Source of the DNA: Cydia pomonella
Lineage: Eukaryota > Arthropoda > Insecta > Lepidoptera > Tortricidae
Length of the DNA stretch: 64,000 bases
Assembly: GCF_033807575.1 (NCBI RefSeq)
Contig: NC_084730.1
Location: 8,043,986-8,107,985, forward strand
Reading direction: 5' to 3'
Shown: positions 39,601 through 42,281 of the stretch, in pieces
Numbering within the stretch: the first letter of the stretch is position 1
Layout: every line of letters starts with the position of its first letter
The notes under the pieces: model-generated
Database searches by the model: none
The model's input: the letters and a program-made list of their open reading frames with translations, nothing else
What the model was told of the DNA's origin: nothing
Program-made: the position numbers and the translations under genes

Positions 39601-41105
39601 TGCACTGATAAACATAACGTATTCATTGTCCAAAAGCGCTGCATTCGAGCCATATTTTCAGTTCATCCTAGAGATTCATGCCGTCCATATTTTATAAAAC
39701 ATAGCATTCTTACTTTTCCCAGTCTCTATATTTATGAAGTTTCTGTTTTCGTTCACAAATATAAATACCTATTCACGAATAATAACCCATTGGATTGCCG
39801 CGTAACTAGACCTAAATACAGACACAGATTACCTAAGCCATATGTAAACTTGTCACTCACTGCAAAAAATGCCTATATTATGTGTATCACAATTTATAAC
39901 AAGTTACCTGATCGTTTTAAGGATATGGATCTCAAACTGTTCAAATCAAACACAAAAATGTGGCTTATAGAAAAATGTTTTTATTGTGTTAATGATTATT
40001 TAAGTGACTCATAAGTATTGTTATTCTTTAGATAAATATGTAAATACCTATATATGATGCAAATGTATGTACACCTGAAAAGGTAAAGTCTCAGTGTAAC
40101 GGAATGTGTAATTGTATATTCGACCTGCAATGTAACCTGATTCTTATATACAATAAATAACTTTGAACTTTGAACTTTGAACTTGAAACGTGACGTGGAT
40201 GAAATAACTCGATCACTCGCTACAATGCGCGTTGACTACGACCAGGTATCTTGCAGTGGTAGTTTCTAATTGCCGCGATAATTGATTATATGACATAAAT
40301 CCATACGGTGTGGCATATTTCCGTACGAAAGCATTCGCACCTTCGCACGGAGAGGCGGCGCCAATTTGTTATACCAAGCGGTTATACAAATCGAGATTCT
40401 ACAGTACAAAGTTAAAAATCGCAGCATTGGACGTCGTTCCGAAGTGCGGAGCAGTGTGATAACCGACATAGATCTGTTCCTTTCTGACTCTTGATATATG
40501 ATAGAGCCAACGAAGTGGGAGAGTCTAGCCAGTGACCGTCCACGTTGGAGGCAAATTGTGCAGACTCAGGTGCGTCAGTTTGAAGCCAGGCGGCTCACAG
40601 AACTCGACGCTAAGCGCGACGAGCTGAAGGCCTGACCACCTGCGGCCATACTTTACAATTATGTCGGAGGGGTGCTGACTTGCAACGAGTGTGGTCGTAC
40701 ATTTGCTGCAAAAATTGGCTATATCAGTCACCTGAGAGCGCACCAGCGACGCTCTCGGCGGTAGAACGCAGTCGCTGTGGCCGAAAACGGCTAGGACATG
40801 ATGATGATGATTGTCATGGTAGTCATTGAACAAAATTACATTAATTGTGAGCTGGGAATAAGTACTACAACCGTCTACGACCAGGTTTTTAAGTTTCTGC
40901 GGTAGTGTTTGGCAATATGGCTAATATTGCCGCGGTATTCATTGCCAATATGACACGTATCAACCACGGCAGTCCCAATTTTTTTTTTCTTAGATTTAAA
41001 TTCTTGGGTTTAATGTTACTTTTTAAATTGCAGGTACAAATCAAAGCACTGGAGCAGAGCAACAACTCCCTGCTGAACAAGAGACGGAACAAAGTGGGCG
41101 CCTGA
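2935..41105 (+). CDS. MAPk-Ak2: MAP kinase-activated protein kinase 2/3 (complete gene, 8 coding exons, 347 aa)
   Basis: Ser/Thr kinase of the CaMK group acting directly downstream of p38 MAPK. In known relatives it phosphorylates RNA-binding proteins and small heat-shock proteins and shuttles between nucleus and cytoplasm. Join: 2935-3027, 27210-27335, 30022-30159, 30793-30999, 34636-34767, 35394-35516, 38522-38674, 41034-41105. Every exon is a multiple of three and every intron is phase 0 with AG/GT ends. Landmarks: Gly loop LGLGINGKV (24-32), catalytic Lys47 in RALKVL, alphaC Glu58, gatekeeper Met92, HRD Asp140, DFG Asp161, activation-loop Thr177 in TPCYTPYYVAPE, Ser250 and Thr289 (VPQTP) as further p38-type sites, and C-terminal NKRRNK docking/NLS tail. 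Length is near that of the fly protein. MK2 versus MK3 is a vertebrate split and does not apply. Several exons have partial copies nearby. Recognition is by conserved sequence read by eye. Confidence 0.95.
4030..4220 (-). repeat. Dispersed repeat, inverted partner of 930-1135
   Basis: Reverse-complement match to 930-1135 (TTTGACATCCAAAACA, AAATGTATGGAGCTGTACAG). It lies within MK2 intron 1 and is non-coding. Confidence 0.5.
4320..4790 (-). mobile_element. RTE-type LINE remnant with 5' inversion
   Basis: The minus strand of 4340-4530 reads RLRRRPKKKWIDDIYSVAGK, then WLQKAQDRDEW, the C-terminus typical of RTE-clade reverse transcriptases. The plus strand of about 4590-4770 reads ITYGCETWSLTVNDREKLAK, then CQRAMERSILGVKLSDKI, the segment that normally precedes it. 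The two parts face opposite ways, as expected from a 5'-inverted (twin-primed) insertion. Non-functional. Confidence 0.75.
5265..5530 (-). mobile_element. tRNA-derived SINE, family 1 (minus strand)
   Basis: On the minus strand the element begins GACGACCGGCTTGGCCTAGT, with a B-box GGTTCAAATCC, then a body ending in an A/T-rich tail (TAAATAAATA). It matches copies at 6690 and 22947. A tRNA-like pol III promoter heads the element. Confidence 0.8.
5700..6295 (-). pseudogene. RNase H domain / C-terminus of a non-LTR retrotransposon (broken)
   Basis: The minus strand near 6200-6070 reads NKVVLRWIPGHAGIAGNEKA and YELARAGAKGK, the RNase H signature found in I/R1/LOA-type LINEs. After a frame break, 5924-5712 reads VRVLIGHYGLNKHLLTMGK and CRLCMKAEQTPLHILTECP, the usual zinc-knuckle-like end. 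Frameshifts separate the pieces, so it is dead. Confidence 0.8.
6690..6837 (+). mobile_element. tRNA-derived SINE, family 1, interrupted by a TIR element
   Basis: Contains GGCCTAGTGGGTAGTGACC and a degraded B-box, then the typical TGATGAGCATGGATAT body. The SINE stops where the AGTCACCTGC element begins at 6838 and may resume after 7916. Confidence 0.7.
6838..7916. mobile_element. Non-autonomous TIR DNA element, about 1.08 kb
   Basis: The terminal repeats are long. AGTCACCTGCAATAATTTAC on the left is mirrored by GTAAATTATTGCAGGTGACT on the right, and pairing continues through TATATAGGTCATA, about 44 bp in all. No transposase frame lies inside. It contains a copy of another repeat at 6945-7305. 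Confidence 0.75.
6945..7305 (+). repeat. Dispersed 360-bp retroelement tail ending in an A-run
   Basis: Recurs reverse-complemented at 54553-54905 over its whole length (GACCCGGGTATGTCCTTGA, GGAGTTGCAGGCGTACATAG). Its last ~110 bases also occur alone at 19625-19710, 26037-26145 and 34468-34545, as expected for a 5'-truncated retroposon. It ends in a poly(A)-like run. Family not identified. Confidence 0.7.
8215..8525 (+). repeat. Dispersed repeat shared with 22355-22600
   Basis: CATTTTTGGTACAAGCTTTT and TATCGCTGACTGTACTTT recur at 22375, with a fragment at 56025. Downstream words (CTCGATGGTACCATAATATT) also match. The 84-aa minus frame here is a by-product. Class unknown. Confidence 0.6.
8640..8865 (+). 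mobile_element. SINE fragment, family 2 variant
   Basis: 5'-truncated copy of the element seen complete at 21690-22010. It carries TTTTCGGTGAAGGAAATCAT, CTGTGCCCAGCAGTGGGACG and a (TTA)n-like end. This CAGCAGTGGGACGTATA word is widespread in moth genomes. Confidence 0.75.
9968..10151. repeat. GTACCCCTAGTG palindromic MITE, copy 1 (divergent)
   Basis: The left arm CGAAACGTGACGTACGCG and the right arm CGTTACGTCACGTTATTG fold together. The right end is CACTAGGGGTACTG. Same family as copies at 12432, 25071, 25262, 50126 and 50317, but the most divergent. Confidence 0.75.
10260..10520 (-). repeat. Inverted partner of 645-905
   Basis: GTGGCGCTACAATACCTAGA and ATTATTTATAGCTGACAGCT match the reverse complement of 645-905. 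Located in MK2 intron 1. Confidence 0.55.
10565..10760 (-). repeat. GGTTCCGTA-type lepidopteran repeat, fragment
   Basis: On the minus strand it reads AGAGTTCCGTACCCAATGGG through GACAGACGGACGGACAG-like words to GCGAGTACGACTCGCACTTG and CCGG. It matches 22906-23400 (interrupted by a SINE) and, more distantly, 56582-57258. Confidence 0.6.
10899..11028. repeat. Short fold-back MITE with GTACAGTCGAGG ends
   Basis: GTACAGTCGAGGAAATTGAT at the left and ATCAATTTCCTCGACCGTAC at the right form near-perfect arms around a ~90-bp core. Confidence 0.7.
11826..12024. repeat. Fold-back element with CGGGGTTTTCGGTGC ends
   Basis: GGGGTTTTCGGTGCAGGAAT at the left pairs with ATTCCCGCACCGAAAACCCC at the right. 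A related single arm (TTTTTGGTGCGGGTATGTTT) occurs near 32935. No gene content. Confidence 0.6.
12432..12626. repeat. GTACCCCTAGTG palindromic MITE, copy 2
   Basis: Runs from CAGTACCCCTAGTGTAAATA to CATTAGGGGTACTG, with internal arms ACGCGTTTGCGTTTAGTCTC and GAGACTTAACGCAAACGCG. Close match to the copies at 25 kb and 50 kb. Confidence 0.85.
12630..14165. other. AT-rich intronic sequence, no gene recognised
   Basis: Within MK2 intron 1. The longest frame (158 aa, minus strand, 13054-13530) has no recognisable domain and a low-complexity composition. No clear repeats were noticed here. Confidence 0.4.
14170..14640 (-). mobile_element. LINE 3' tail (minus strand)
   Basis: On the minus strand this is a non-coding 3' region ending in a short tandem TTTTGAATTTGAAT-type tail, typical of Jockey/CR1-type LINEs. 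The terminal ~150 bp recur at 16750-16895. Words such as AGAGATGTATAGTCTCTA resemble those at 63525-63690. Confidence 0.6.
14770..14870 (+). repeat. Dispersed repeat (CCAAAGAGAATT...TTTACTGCCATCTTTC)
   Basis: The same ~90-bp core (GGTGGATTGTCAAAG, AGTAAATTTACTGCC) recurs at 19546-19630, 30215-30290 and 33730-33830. Two of the copies sit close to MK2 exons 3 and 5. Class unknown. Confidence 0.55.
14933..15255. repeat. Interlocked double inverted repeat (A-B-A'-B')
   Basis: Four adjoining blocks: A 14933-15014, B 15013-15090, A' 15087-15178, B' 15178-15255. A' is the reverse complement of A (starts AGGGCCAACGCTAGCAGACG, ends with the matching GCTAGCGTTGGCCCT). B' is the reverse complement of B (starts AGGGCCTCCGCTAGC, ends GCTAGCGGAGGCCCT). 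The block is strongly GC-rich in an AT-rich intron. Confidence 0.85.
15925..16090. repeat. Fold-back MITE (related to 29150-29290)
   Basis: TAAACCAAGCTAAGTTGGCA on the left loosely pairs with TGCCAACTTTACTTGGTCTA on the right, and internally ACGTCATAATTTGATGGAA faces TTTGACGTTTAAC. A related arrangement occurs at 29150-29290. Confidence 0.5.
16565..16700 (+). mobile_element. SINE fragment, family 2
   Basis: Carries CAAACCCCGGCTCGTA, TTATGTACGAAATATCATTT and CGGTGAAGGAAAACATCGTG, truncated at both ends relative to the copy at 26482. Confidence 0.7.
16750..16895 (-). mobile_element. LINE 3' tail (minus strand), second copy
   Basis: Near-identical to 14170-14325 (TATTCTGCAAGTAGGCCTCA, CATATAGTGACATGAAAAAT). 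Confidence 0.65.
17244..17962. mobile_element. TTAA-flanked non-autonomous element, copy 1 (719 bp)
   Basis: Begins TTAAGAGGCCGTTATCGATT and ends AAATCGTTACCGGGCTCTTAA in parts, so the ends are inverted repeats with TTAA outermost, the piggyBac-type signature. A second copy at 61803-62519 matches throughout. No transposase frame. Confidence 0.8.
17970..19045. other. AT-rich intronic sequence
   Basis: No gene seen. Contains a short (ATT)n run near 18288. The region around 18700-18780 is rich in ATGGGC/GCCCA words. Nothing assignable. Confidence 0.35.
19054..19330 (+). repeat. Dispersed repeat shared with 38190-38445
   Basis: CTCACTCACTACATACAAAA, GTATGGACGAGTCACAACAT and TTGTACCTATGCTTCGG occur in the same order in both places. 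Non-coding. One copy lies 80 bp upstream of MK2 exon 7. Confidence 0.65.
19625..19710 (+). repeat. Truncated copy of the 6945-7305 retroposon tail
   Basis: GGCTACGGTGACTGCTTACC and CCGACGTGGTATTAAAAAAA. Confidence 0.65.
20105..20205 (+). mobile_element. SINE family 2, 3' fragment
   Basis: Carries GGGATTAGTTGTCAAGCGGA and CATGAGCCGTGGCAA, as in the full copies at 26.5, 42.4 and 59.4 kb. Confidence 0.65.
20578..20990 (-). mobile_element. LINE 3' UTR (minus strand) with (TTCTA)n tail
   Basis: The plus strand shows TAGAATAGAATAGAATAGAA then AAACGTTTATTGC, i.e. a minus-strand 3' end ending GCAATAAACGTTT and a TTCTA microsatellite. The body lacks a clear frame. Confidence 0.6.
21000..21440 (+). 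mobile_element. Jockey/CR1-type LINE, extreme 3' end
   Basis: The frame ending at 21290 reads NVFNHLPNEIKILEGNTFK and CLKNFLIDKVFYNLKEFYN, matching the final residues of the LINE proteins at 37.6 and 40.0 kb (IYNKLP...). It is followed by a 3' UTR with AATAAA and a TTTCTGA tandem tail. 5'-truncated. Confidence 0.75.
21630..21680. repeat. (AT)n microsatellite
   Basis: About 24 uninterrupted AT dinucleotides, directly before a SINE. Confidence 0.95.
21690..22010 (+). mobile_element. tRNA-derived SINE, family 2 (CAGCAGTGGGACG type), complete
   Basis: The head GGTGGTGGCCGAGTAGATAT and B-box GGGTTCAAATCC are followed by CGGAACTTATGTACGAAATA, then CTGTGCCCAGCAGTGGGACG and an (ATT)n tail. Pol III-type promoter in a tRNA-like head. 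Confidence 0.85.
22355..22600 (+). repeat. Second copy of the 8215-8525 repeat
   Basis: Same order of CATTTTTGGTACAAGC, ATCATCTCGATGGTACC and GACTTACATATGTATGC. Confidence 0.6.
22906..23400 (+). repeat. GGTTCCGTA repeat split by a nested SINE
   Basis: The left part is TTTAGGGTTCCGTACCCAAA, ending at about 22946. A family 1 SINE occupies 22947-23228 (GGCCTAGTGGGTAGTGACC, GGTTCAAATCCTGG). The host repeat resumes with GACTCCGCTGTCCGTCCGTC and a short CCGT microsatellite. Confidence 0.75.
23464..23853. repeat. Palindromic CATATGTACTG element, compound copy
   Basis: Two overlapping versions of the element at 23854. The inner part also folds on itself (AAAGAGCCATATGTACTG facing AAATGGCTCTTTAAA). 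Confidence 0.65.
23854..24083 (+). repeat. Palindromic CATATGTACTG element (reference copy)
   Basis: Begins TACAGTACATATGGGGCTAC and ends TTGTATCGTAATCTACTATT. Words such as CACTCCCTTCGGTCGTGTTT and CACTAGTGCGAG recur in all copies (46775-47006 inverted, 55374-55604, 58904-59133). Two internal palindromes. No ORF. Confidence 0.85.
24232..24660. repeat. Cluster of three short fold-back MITEs
   Basis: The first (24232-24355) has GGTAAAGGTACC and AAGCGGTACCTTTAC arms. The second (about 24410-24530) starts GGGGGCCTAGCCAAGATGAC and resembles 8100-8175. The third (24549-24655, CATAATGCCATCTCTTTCAC) recurs at 29684-29790. Confidence 0.6.
25071..25457. repeat. Two GTACCCCTAGTG MITEs in tandem
   Basis: Copy 3 at 25071-25265 and copy 4 at about 25262-25457 abut through GGGGTACTGTACCCC, sharing a few terminal bases. 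Both have full arms. The 112-aa minus frame through copy 3 is an artefact. Confidence 0.85.
26037..26145 (+). repeat. Truncated copy of the 6945-7305 retroposon tail
   Basis: GTCGGCAACGCGCATGTAAC through ACTGCTTACCATCAGGCGGG to GTGGTATAAAAAA. Confidence 0.65.
26463..26830 (+). mobile_element. tRNA-derived SINE, family 2, with 19-bp target duplication
   Basis: A direct repeat GCAAATCATTCTATGATCA flanks the element (26463-26481 and 26812-26830). The head GTGGCCTAGCGGTAAGAACG and B-box GGTTCAAACC mark the pol III promoter. The 3' body carries GGATTAGTTGTCAAGCGGAC and GAAGAAGAAG. The long target duplication shows LINE-assisted insertion. The 132-aa frame over it is not a gene. Confidence 0.92.
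27210..27335 (+). CDS. MAPk-Ak2: MK2 exon 2 (aa 32-73)
   Basis: The acceptor TTTTTCCAG precedes GTGGTAGAATGC and the donor is GTAATC. It encodes VVECREKRTG and RALKVL (Lys47 binds ATP), then KARREVELHW (Glu58 pairs with the lysine) and SGCIHIVE. The word KARREVELHWRAS is a family hallmark. The 3' part of this exon is repeated three more times downstream (27409-27990). Confidence 0.95.
27409..27990 (+). pseudogene. Three partial tandem copies of MK2 exon 2 with its 5' intron
   Basis: Copy 2 begins at 27409 (ACTGGCGTGCC) and reaches its own GTAATC donor at 27444. Copy 3 (27634-27780) restores more of the exon (AACGACAACGCGAAAGCCG) and has a GTAACC donor at 27709. Copy 4 (27896-27990) has lost the exon end. 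The spacer between copies also repeats (GTCAGCCAACTACCAACACG). None has an acceptor, and frames are altered, so these are not functional exons. Confidence 0.85.
28578..28715. repeat. Fold-back MITE with GTACAGTCAAGG ends
   Basis: GTACAGTCAAGGTATTAAAT at the left and ATTTAATACCTTGACTGTAC at the right. Pairing extends through TATCGACAC. Confidence 0.8.
28720..29680. other. Intron 1/2 region without a gene
   Basis: This lies in MK2 intron 2. Contains a small fold-back at 29181-29238 (GTGTTATTTATACGTC facing GACGTATAAATAACAC) and AT-rich sequence near 29290-29340. No exon was recognised. Confidence 0.4.
29684..29790. repeat. Fold-back MITE, second copy of 24549-24655
   Basis: CATAATGCCATCTCTTTCAC and GTAAAGGAGATAGCATTATG, in the same order as at 24.6 kb; the two arms pair. 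Confidence 0.65.
29795..29892 (-). pseudogene. RTE-type LINE C-terminal fragment
   Basis: The minus strand reads CRWEDEITLTAGPFWRRAAM then DRNHWRDLEEAFA, the standard end of RTE-clade reverse transcriptases. It is only about 100 bp, inside MK2 intron 2. Confidence 0.75.
30022..30159 (+). CDS. MAPk-Ak2: MK2 exon 3 (aa 74-119)
   Basis: The acceptor TTTGCCCACAG precedes ATAATCGACG and the donor is GTGAGT. It encodes IIDVYDNTYSGKRCLLVVMECMDGG in overlapping order, including the hinge with gatekeeper Met92, then ELFQRIQDNRDGAFTERQAAE. This covers the beta4-alphaE region of the kinase. Confidence 0.95.
30793..30999 (+). CDS. MAPk-Ak2: MK2 exon 4 (aa 120-188), catalytic and activation loops
   Basis: It follows an extended T-rich tract ending in TTTTTCAG, and the donor is GTAAGC. 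It encodes the catalytic loop IAHRDIKPENLLYT (Asp140), the DFG segment LKLTDFGFAKE (Asp161), the activation-loop p38 site Thr177, and CYTPYYVAPE. The activation loop is one residue longer than in mammals by my count. A degenerate copy of the second half of this exon lies at about 31076-31250. Confidence 0.95.
31076..31250 (+). pseudogene. Degenerate copy of the 3' half of MK2 exon 4
   Basis: ACCCAACGCCATCTTGAAAT, CTTCTCACACCGGCC and TTATTATGTCGCACCTGAG repeat exon 4 about 205 bp downstream, with an internal deletion. Where exon 4 has GAG|GTAAGC the copy has GAGCTAAC, so the donor is lost. Confidence 0.85.
31278..31537. repeat. Fold-back MITE with CTTCTACACGATGG ends
   Basis: GGCTCTTCTACACGATGGCC at the left and GGCCCATCGTGTAGAGGAGC at the right. 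The GATGGCC-rich interior pairs further. The several ORFs here are by-products. Confidence 0.75.
31646..31798. repeat. Fold-back MITE with TGTGACCGCGGCCGGC ends
   Basis: GTGACCGCGGCCGGCGAAAC at the left pairs with GTTTTGCCGGCCGCGGTCAC at the right; inside, CCAAACGTCCCGCTTGCCAT pairs with ATGGCAAGCGAGTGGGACG. Confidence 0.85.
32137..32581 (+). mobile_element. TTAA-flanked non-autonomous element, second family (445 bp)
   Basis: Starts TTAAGAGGCTGTCAACACCC and ends GGTATTGACAGCCTCTTAA, so 15-bp inverted ends lie inside TTAA. A near-identical copy lies inverted at 60955-61395. It shares the TTAAGAGGC terminus with the 719-bp family at 17.2 and 61.8 kb. Confidence 0.85.
32690..32840 (+). mobile_element. 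Probable LINE 3' tail
   Basis: GTCCCGGCGAGTTTCTTGCC, CATATTGGGATACCCTTCTA and ATAATAAACTATCTTTACC look like a non-LTR element 3' UTR. Not confirmed by a second copy here. Confidence 0.4.
33000..33690 (+). pseudogene. Inverted copy of the minus-gene exon B block inside MK2 intron 4
   Basis: The reverse complement of 60030-60740 is found here, including the 89-bp exon-like segment 33363-33451 with TTAG before it and GTATGC after it. It reads SSKYQGLMSYEEVSPTGRPR then PGAGRARNK in sense with MK2. The upstream TTAA element (32137-32581) is in the same relative place as at the source. Including 89 bp would shift the MK2 frame, so it is read as a duplicated fragment. Confidence 0.8.
33730..34460. 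other. MK2 intron 4, repeat fragments only
   Basis: Contains a copy of the GGTGGATTGTCAAAG repeat (33730-33830), then AT-rich sequence. No exon was seen. Confidence 0.4.
34468..34545 (+). repeat. Truncated copy of the 6945-7305 retroposon tail
   Basis: GGCTACGGTGACTGCTTACC and CCACCGACGTGGTATTAAAA, ending 90 bp before MK2 exon 5. Confidence 0.65.
34636..34767 (+). CDS. MAPk-Ak2: MK2 exon 5 (aa 189-232)
   Basis: The acceptor TTGTTACAG precedes GTCCTAGGGCCTGAA and the donor is GTAAGA at 34768. It encodes VLGPEKYDKSCDIWSLGVVM, then the LLCGFPPFYSNHG loop and AISPGMKK. It is the first and only complete unit of a 122-bp tandem array. Later copies lack the acceptor and the first 15 exon bases, so this one is the functional exon. 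Confidence 0.95.
34651..35128 (+). repeat. 122-bp tandem array built from MK2 exon 5 (about 3.9 units)
   Basis: Each unit holds 117 bases of exon 5 plus the first 5 intron bases (GTAAG). Starts fall at 34651, 34773, 34895 and 35017. Copies keep the AAAAAG|GTAAGA donor but lack the exon acceptor and first 15 bases. The copies share changes such as AAA to CAA in DKS/DQS and GTG to GAA in LGV/LGE, so they diverged once before multiplying. The last copy ends abruptly after GGCATGAA. Reading past the first donor meets a stop at 34804-34806. Confidence 0.9.
35285..35322 (+). pseudogene. Decoy acceptor and start of MK2 exon 6
   Basis: TATCTTTCAG|TGTATTCAACTAGGCCAGTT resembles the true TTATCTTCCAG|CGTATCCGACTAGGCCAGTA 93 bp downstream. 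The AG is intact, but the frame after it stops within 11 codons. Confidence 0.7.
35394..35516 (+). CDS. MAPk-Ak2: MK2 exon 6 (aa 233-273)
   Basis: The acceptor TTATCTTCCAG precedes CGTATCCGACTAGG and the donor is GTATTT. It encodes RIRLGQYDFPEPEWSNVS, with Ser250 at the position of a known p38 site, then EAKNLIRGMLCVDSAKRL. A truncated look-alike of its acceptor and first bases sits about 93 bp upstream. Confidence 0.95.
35530..36360. other. MK2 intron 6, 5' part
   Basis: AT-rich sequence with homopolymer runs near 36130-36170. No recognised exon or repeat; a 94-aa minus frame at 35581-35865 looks like noise. Confidence 0.35.
36365..37891 (+). mobile_element. Jockey/CR1-type LINE with open RT frame, 5'-truncated
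   Basis: An open frame from 36368 to 37702 encodes reverse transcriptase. It starts at YRPIALLPTISKIFERCM, then has motif A LLLDMSKAYDRVSH, motif B NSIPQGSVLGCVLFLIYIND, and the catalytic ILFADDISLL (FADD in place of YADD). Then come the thumb region LLGLTIDTHLNWKKHI and the C-terminal IYNKLPKVIKN. The endonuclease and ORF1 are missing, cut at a TGA at 36365. The 3' UTR ends GCAATAAATGATTACTTACT, a TTAC tandem tail. It inserted into MK2 intron 6 in sense. An uninterrupted frame suggests a fairly recent insertion. The clade is assigned by motif style only. Confidence 0.88.
38190..38445 (+). repeat. Second copy of the 19054-19330 repeat
   Basis: Same words in the same order (TGACGACACAAATACATAGA, GAAATAGTATGAATGCCGTC). 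Ends 75 bp before MK2 exon 7. Confidence 0.65.
38522..38674 (+). CDS. MAPk-Ak2: MK2 exon 7 (aa 274-324)
   Basis: The acceptor TTGTTTCCCAG precedes GTGATGTCCAGC and the donor is GTATGT at 38675. It encodes the end of the kinase fold (SSPWIRQYTQ), the hinge site VPQTPLYT (Thr289), and the autoinhibitory helix EAWADVQDEMTRSLATMRV. Its last 49 bases plus 70 intronic bases form a 119-bp tandem array immediately downstream. Confidence 0.95.
38626..39340 (+). repeat. 119-bp tandem array built from MK2 exon 7 (6 units before the LINE)
   Basis: Unit starts (GGATGAAATGACTC) fall at 38626, 38745, 38864, 38983, 39102 and 39221, exactly 119 bp apart. Each unit holds the last 49 bases of exon 7, the GTATGT donor and 70 bases of intron. 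Units are nearly identical. A further unit resumes at about 40185 after the LINE insertion. No acceptor is present in the units. Confidence 0.95.
39331..40184 (+). mobile_element. Jockey/CR1-type LINE 3' fragment inserted in the exon 7 array
   Basis: The frame to 40014 reads ARFLGIFIDKHLNWREHVDT, IWGYCTDKHNVFIVQKRCIR and IYNKLPDRFKD, the RT thumb and C-terminal region; the palm is missing. The 3' UTR ends AATAAATAACTTTGAACTTT with a TTTGAAC tandem tail. The array sequence stops at ACCAATGAA on the left and resumes at TGAAACGTGACG on the right, giving a possible TGAA target duplication. Confidence 0.88.
40185..40300 (+). repeat. Last, diverged unit of the exon 7 array
   Basis: GGATGAAATAACTCGATCAC and CGCGTTGACTACGACCAG|GTATC continue the 119-bp unit after the LINE, with more substitutions than the others (TCTAATTGCCGCG). 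Confidence 0.85.
40505..40770 (+). pseudogene. LINE C-terminal zinc-finger remnant
   Basis: Reads RPRWRQIVQTQVRQFEARR and, after a stop, YVGGVLTCNECGRTFAAKIG with YISHLRAHQRRSRR and a stop. The C-x2-C...H-x3-H finger followed by a basic end is the usual C-terminus of insect endonuclease-reverse transcriptase LINEs. It ends with an ATGATGATGA tail. Broken. Confidence 0.7.
41034..41105 (+). CDS. MAPk-Ak2: MK2 exon 8 (aa 325-347 and stop)
   Basis: The acceptor AAATTGCAG precedes GTACAAATCAAAGC and the stop is TGA at 41103. It encodes VQIKALEQSNNSLLNKRR, then NKVGA. In relatives this tail carries the nuclear localisation signal and the basic p38-docking segment (LLNKRRNK here). The vertebrate C-terminal extension is absent. 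Confidence 0.93.
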   Translation, partial: VQIKALEQSNNSLLNKRRNKVGA

Positions 41106-41414
41106 GACACAGAGTTCTTAGATTCTACTAAACTATAATAACGGCTCACTCACAGCAGTGGCGGCGCGTCCATACAACTCGGTTCCTACTGGCTTGCCTA
41201 CCATACACGGATTCTACAAGTGTTTAACGAAAGGCAAGTCGGCATGCCTATTGACCTCCTTATCTTACAAGTTTTGAAGAAAAGGCAAGCTCCGGCTTGC
41301 CTAAGTATGCTTACGCTGCCACTGAAGTACAGTAAGCAGTAGAAGTACTCGTATTAAGTGGGTGGGTGGGTTTGTGTTCAAAATTATCTGACCATATATC
41401 TAAAAAAAATAAAC
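41106..41414 (+). promoter_or_regulatory. MK2 3' UTR with candidate poly(A) signal
   Basis: The first AATAAA after the stop codon is at 41409-41414; another is at 41601. The interval includes a fold-back with CAGTGGCGGC/GCTGCCACTG ends (about 41155-41326), so part of the UTR may be a MITE. The true cleavage site is unknown. Confidence 0.45.
41155..41326. repeat. Fold-back MITE with CAGTGGCGGC ends
   Basis: CAGTGGCGGCGC on the left and GCTGCCACTG on the right; inside, AGGCAAGTCGGCATGCCTA-type words pair partly. It lies in the presumed MK2 3' UTR. Confidence 0.55.
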
Positions 41415-41984
41415 ATACAACCGAATTGATGACCTCGTCTTTTGAAATCTTGAAGTCGGTTAAAAAATAGGAAGGCCTAGTTTGAATATTTGGCCATAGG
41501 TATACTTTTAAAATTTTGCTTGCTATAATCGGATTTACTATAGCCTCCTAAGACCCAGAACAAATAATTTGTTTTTTGAATTTGGAACCCTTAGTTACAT
41601 AATAAAAGTTCAAAATAGATTTTGGAATATGTACAAAAATTTGTACTCAGGGTCTTAGGAGGATAGGTTAGAATCATGATTTTGGGTTTAGACATTTTTT
41701 AATGTGTCATACGTATTTTTCAGCATTTTTAAAGTCTTGTAGTCAGACTTAACCAGATAAATAAATAATAGAGACTAATGTCTATACAAATCATATAGGA
41801 TTAAAGCTTAACTATCTACAACAAATTATTACTGAGAACCAGTTATATACAGTCTTTATTGTTACGGGTCTCTGGGTAAATAATATAAGTGATTAATGTA
41901 CCTGCTGGTACTTTATATACACAATTATTAATAGGAAAAAATATTGCTCCTACTACGCATAAGTATATGGAAAAATGCACGGGT

Positions 41985-42210
41985 GTACAGTCAGCATCAA
42001 AAGTAGCGGATCAAATACCGTTTCATAAGTAACTACCATTCTGTAACAGCTTAACAAAAAGTGATGTCTTTAATATAGTACAACTAAGACTGTAAAAGAT
42101 GTACTTTTGAACGCGAATTTTAGAAATTAATCTATATTTGGAGATGTTATCCGGAATATCAGATACTTTTGGCGCGTTGTTTCATCCGCTACTTTTGATG
42201 CTGACTGTAC
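41985..42210. repeat. Fold-back MITE with GTACAGTCAGCATC ends
   Basis: GTACAGTCAGCATCAAAAGT at the left is exactly mirrored by ACTTTTGATGCTGACTGTAC at the right, and pairing continues through AGCGGAT. Confidence 0.85.
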
Positions 42211-42281
42211 GTACCCCTTTTTACAGTGTATTAAAACATCACCAAGTTTTAGGATTAAGTATAAAATGAAAATAATCACAA

